Positions 7,544 through 8,978 of a DNA stretch of 8,978 bases are shown here, one piece after another (positions within the stretch are counted from its first letter, which is position 1; each line of letters opens with the position of its first letter). The translations under genes and the position numbers were made by a program. The notes beneath the pieces were generated by a model. It was not told where the DNA came from and did not search any database. It saw only the letters and a list, made by a program, of their open reading frames with translations. Origin of the DNA: Candidatus Pullichristensenella stercoripullorum (GTDB lineage Bacteria > Bacillota > Clostridia > Christensenellales > Aristaeellaceae); contig DVGE01000161.1 in NCBI GenBank assembly GCA_018712885.1, positions 1 to 8,978 of the forward strand, read 5' to 3'.

Positions 7544-8506
7544 TCAGGGGCGCACGGCCACGGCGATATCGCGCGTGACCGCCTGCTCCACCCAATGTTC
7601 AAAATGATCGTAAGGCCCGCCTTCGAGGACGCGCAGGCCGGCCCCGGCAAGCAGGGCGCGCACCTTGCGCGCGGGCAGCGTCTGGGCGTTGAAGGAGAGG
7701 GCCATGGCCGCGCCGTGTTTGAGCGTTTCCGCCCACGCGGGCAGGGCGAGGCGCAGAAGCGCCTCCAGCGGCATGTTCGCGCCGTGCTGCACGCCATAGG
7801 GCAGGTCGGCGCAGAGAAGGTCGAACGTTCCCGCGCCAAAGGCTTCGCGGGCGCGCGCCGCTTCCGCCTCGGCAAGGCGCAGCGTGCCCGCCGGGAGCGT
7901 GAGCGCGGTATACGGCGCGCTCTTTTTGCCGCGCAGCGTCAGCGAGCCGCGCTTGGTCGCATGCTTGAAGCGGTGGTATTCCAGATAGCGCTTGAAAAAC
8001 TGTTCCGCCTCGCGCAGGGCGGCGCGGTCGATATCTGAACCGGTGGCGTCCCAGCCGCGGTTGAGGGCCACGAACAGCGTAGTGCCGCGGCCGCACATGG
8101 GGTCGAAAAGATGCGCCCTTTCCGGCATGTTCCCCGCGAGCCAGGCGAGGTTGATAAGCAGCTGGGTGAACACCTCGTTGGTCTTGCCCTTGTATTTGAG
8201 GATGCCGGGAAGGTCGCCGCCCACGCGGGGCGCTTCGCGGCCGAAGAGGGGCAAAAGCGCGCCGTCTTCCCGCCTTTCAAAGAGCGCGTAAAGGAGCGAA
8301 TGGCGGGAAAGCACCCTGGCTTCCGCATCCGTAAACGCGCGCGCGGCAAAGTCCAGCGCGGGAAGGCCCTCGACGCCGCTTTCTTCCCAAGTATATTCCA
8401 CGCCCAGGCGCGCGAGCGTCACTTCCAGCTCGGCGCGGGCCAGTTTTTCCGTTTCGGCTTGATAGCGCGCATTGGCATGCGGCCACAAAAGCATTGTATA
8501 ACGCAT
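7544..8506 (-). CDS. TRM11-like SAM-dependent RNA/DNA methyltransferase
   Basis: 320 residues. Class I methyltransferase: motif I HLFDPMCGRGTTLFVAL at about 132-148 binds S-adenosylmethionine, GSDID at 156-160 is the acidic loop, and ADLPYG at 233-238 is the catalytic (D/N)-x-PY motif of amino-methyltransferases. DLPYG is close to the DPPYG of TRM11/TrmG10-type enzymes, which methylate N2 of guanosine in tRNA. That makes a nucleic acid, probably tRNA, the likely substrate, but I cannot fix the target. The first 115 residues are not an obvious THUMP domain, which would be expected in a full archaeal-type TRM11. GILKYKGKTNE at 101-111 resembles the linker seen before motif I in this family. The ATG at 8506 has CGGAG at 8514-8518 on the minus strand, seven bases away; a second Met at residue 5 is less well placed. 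It lies directly upstream of rho. Confidence 0.88.
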   Translation of the reverse strand: MRYTMLLWPHANARYQAETEKLARAELEVTLARLGVEYTWEESGVEGLPALDFAARAFTDAEARVLSRHSLLYALFERREDGALLPLFGREAPRVGGDLPGILKYKGKTNEVFTQLLINLAWLAGNMPERAHLFDPMCGRGTTLFVALNRGWDATGSDIDRAALREAEQFFKRYLEYHRFKHATKRGSLTLRGKKSAPYTALTLPAGTLRLAEAEAARAREAFGAGTFDLLCADLPYGVQHGANMPLEALLRLALPAWAETLKHGAAMALSFNAQTLPARKVRALLAGAGLRVLEGGPYDHFEHWVEQAVTRDIAVAVRP

Positions 8507-8801
8507 ATTGGAACTCCGGCGCGCCCGAAACGGGCGGCGCGAACGAATGTGACGAAGCGCTTCGGCGCGGGGAGATGTACGAAAAAACTTCTATGCAGAG
8601 ATACGCCCGAATATGACGTTTGTTCGGGAAAGCGCGCCAAGCGCCACAGACGTGGGAGCGCGGCGGCATGTATGTCTGATGAAATTGCAAAACGATGATC
8701 CGAAGACCGGGCGGCAGGCAGGCCGCGCGGAGGCCGCTCATGCGCCGCGGCCGCGGCAAGGGATCGCGCAGCAGAAGCGCACGCCGAAGACGGACAAACT
8801 G
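8507..8801 (-). other. Intergenic region between rpsU terminator and methyltransferase gene; dyads, no clear promoter
   Basis: No gene is supported here. A frame open on the minus strand crosses the whole region but starts within the rpsU terminator and has no conserved protein features. It should hold the promoter and leader for the methyltransferase-rho pair. The best minus-strand -35/-10 candidate, TTGGCG at 8640-8635 with CATATT at 8615-8610, has a 19-base spacer and a weak match, so I do not call it. Visible dyads: CGCCCG-AAA-CGGGCG at 8522-8536, just upstream of the ribosome binding site; palindrome CGAAGCGCTTCG at 8553-8564; CCCGAA-N11-TTCGGG at 8606-8628; and palindrome CCGCGGCCGCGG at 8745-8756. 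Confidence 0.5.
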
Positions 8802-8840
8802 AAAGCCGCCCCTTTGCAACAGGGGCAAAGGAGCGGCTTT
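8802..8840 (-). terminator. Intrinsic terminator of rpsU
   Basis: It begins five bases past the rpsU stop. Arms at 8825-8840 and 8802-8817 pair over 16 positions with a 7-base loop. On the minus-strand RNA position 8832/8810 forms a G-U wobble, so the stem is unbroken; on the plus strand the same position is a C-A mismatch. That and the T-rich sequence after the arm (CTTTCAGTTTGT) fit termination of minus-strand transcription. Confidence 0.88.
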
Positions 8841-8845
8841 AGGCA

Positions 8846-8978
8846 TTAATACTTGCGCTTGCGGGCTGCCTCCGCCTTCTTCTTGCGCTTTACGCTGGGC
8901 TTCTCATAATGCTCGCGCTTGCGGGCCTCCGCGAGAATACCGTCGCGCGCGGTCTTGCGCTTGAAACGACGCAGGGCG
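8846..8978 (-). CDS. rpsU: 30S ribosomal protein S21, C-terminal part (5' end outside window)
   Basis: The last 43 residues and stop codon are present. They read ALRRFKRKTARDGILAEA, then RKREHYEKPSVKRKKKAEAA, then RKRKY, which is the conserved middle and C-terminal part of S21. S21 binds the small ribosomal subunit near the 3' end of 16S rRNA and helps initiation. Roughly the first 15 residues of a normal ~58-residue protein lie beyond the right edge. The TAA stop is at 8846-8848 and is followed closely by a terminator, so most transcripts should end before the methyltransferase gene. Confidence 0.97.
   Translation of the reverse strand, partial: ALRRFKRKTARDGILAEARKREHYEKPSVKRKKKAEAARKRKY

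Noticed and set aside
8610..8640. Possible minus-strand promoter TTGGCG/CATATT
   Set aside because: The spacer is 19 bases and both boxes match poorly; one such match is expected by chance in a region of this length.
8745..8756. Palindrome CCGCGGCCGCGG as an operator or origin element
   Set aside because: A pure G/C palindrome in GC-rich DNA with no second copy or nearby partner in the window; chance is sufficient.
8277..8846. Minus-strand frame of 189 codons across the rpsU-methyltransferase gap
   Set aside because: It starts inside the rpsU terminator region, has no ribosome binding site, no recognisable motif, and runs out of frame into the methyltransferase gene.

Overview
The window is GC-rich (visibly so throughout; not calculated) and looks like the chromosome of an anaerobic, Gram-positive-type bacterium, most likely a high-GC member of the Clostridia (Bacillota). 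The grounds are a cdaA-cdaR pair for c-di-AMP synthesis, strong AAGGAGG ribosome binding sites, TTG start codons, ribosomal protein S21, a YqhD/BDH-type iron alcohol dehydrogenase, and a Rho factor carrying a very long disordered insertion. The assignment is inference from gene content. I see no phage, insertion sequence, CRISPR array, tRNA or rRNA.

Left half, plus strand (2-4909): a tightly packed run of six genes, almost certainly one transcript. In order: the 3' part of the diadenylate cyclase gene cdaA (cut by the window edge); cdaR, its membrane-anchored YbbR-domain regulator; a small unrecognised membrane protein with a long charged tail; a P-loop ATPase of the CobQ/MinD-like class starting at TTG; an SGNH/GDSL hydrolase resembling mycobacterial arylesterase/acyltransferase; and an iron-dependent alcohol dehydrogenase. 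Neighbours overlap by 8-14 bases or sit 3-18 bases apart. Three of the five junctions have the next gene's Shine-Dalgarno sequence inside the last codons of the gene before. The run ends at a strong hairpin (4927-4965). In many Bacillota cdaA-cdaR is followed by glmM; here it is followed by these four genes instead.

Right half, minus strand (4965-8978): reading leftward from the right edge, the C-terminal part of rpsU (S21) with its own terminator; an intergenic stretch of about 300 bases with several dyads but no convincing promoter; a TRM11-like SAM-dependent methyltransferase; and 44 bases further on, rho, starting at TTG behind a consensus ribosome binding site. Rho has a normal N-terminal helical domain, RNA-binding cold-shock-like domain and helicase core. 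Between the first and second lies an insertion of about 400 residues: an Ala/Pro/Glu-rich block with basic patches, then an Arg/Tyr/Gln-rich block containing a 13-residue tandem repeat. It doubles the length of the protein and is the most unusual feature of the window.

The two halves converge tail to tail at the hairpin between the dehydrogenase and rho. The strongest leads are the Rho insertion and the possible link between the c-di-AMP genes and the uncharacterised membrane protein/ATPase pair behind them.
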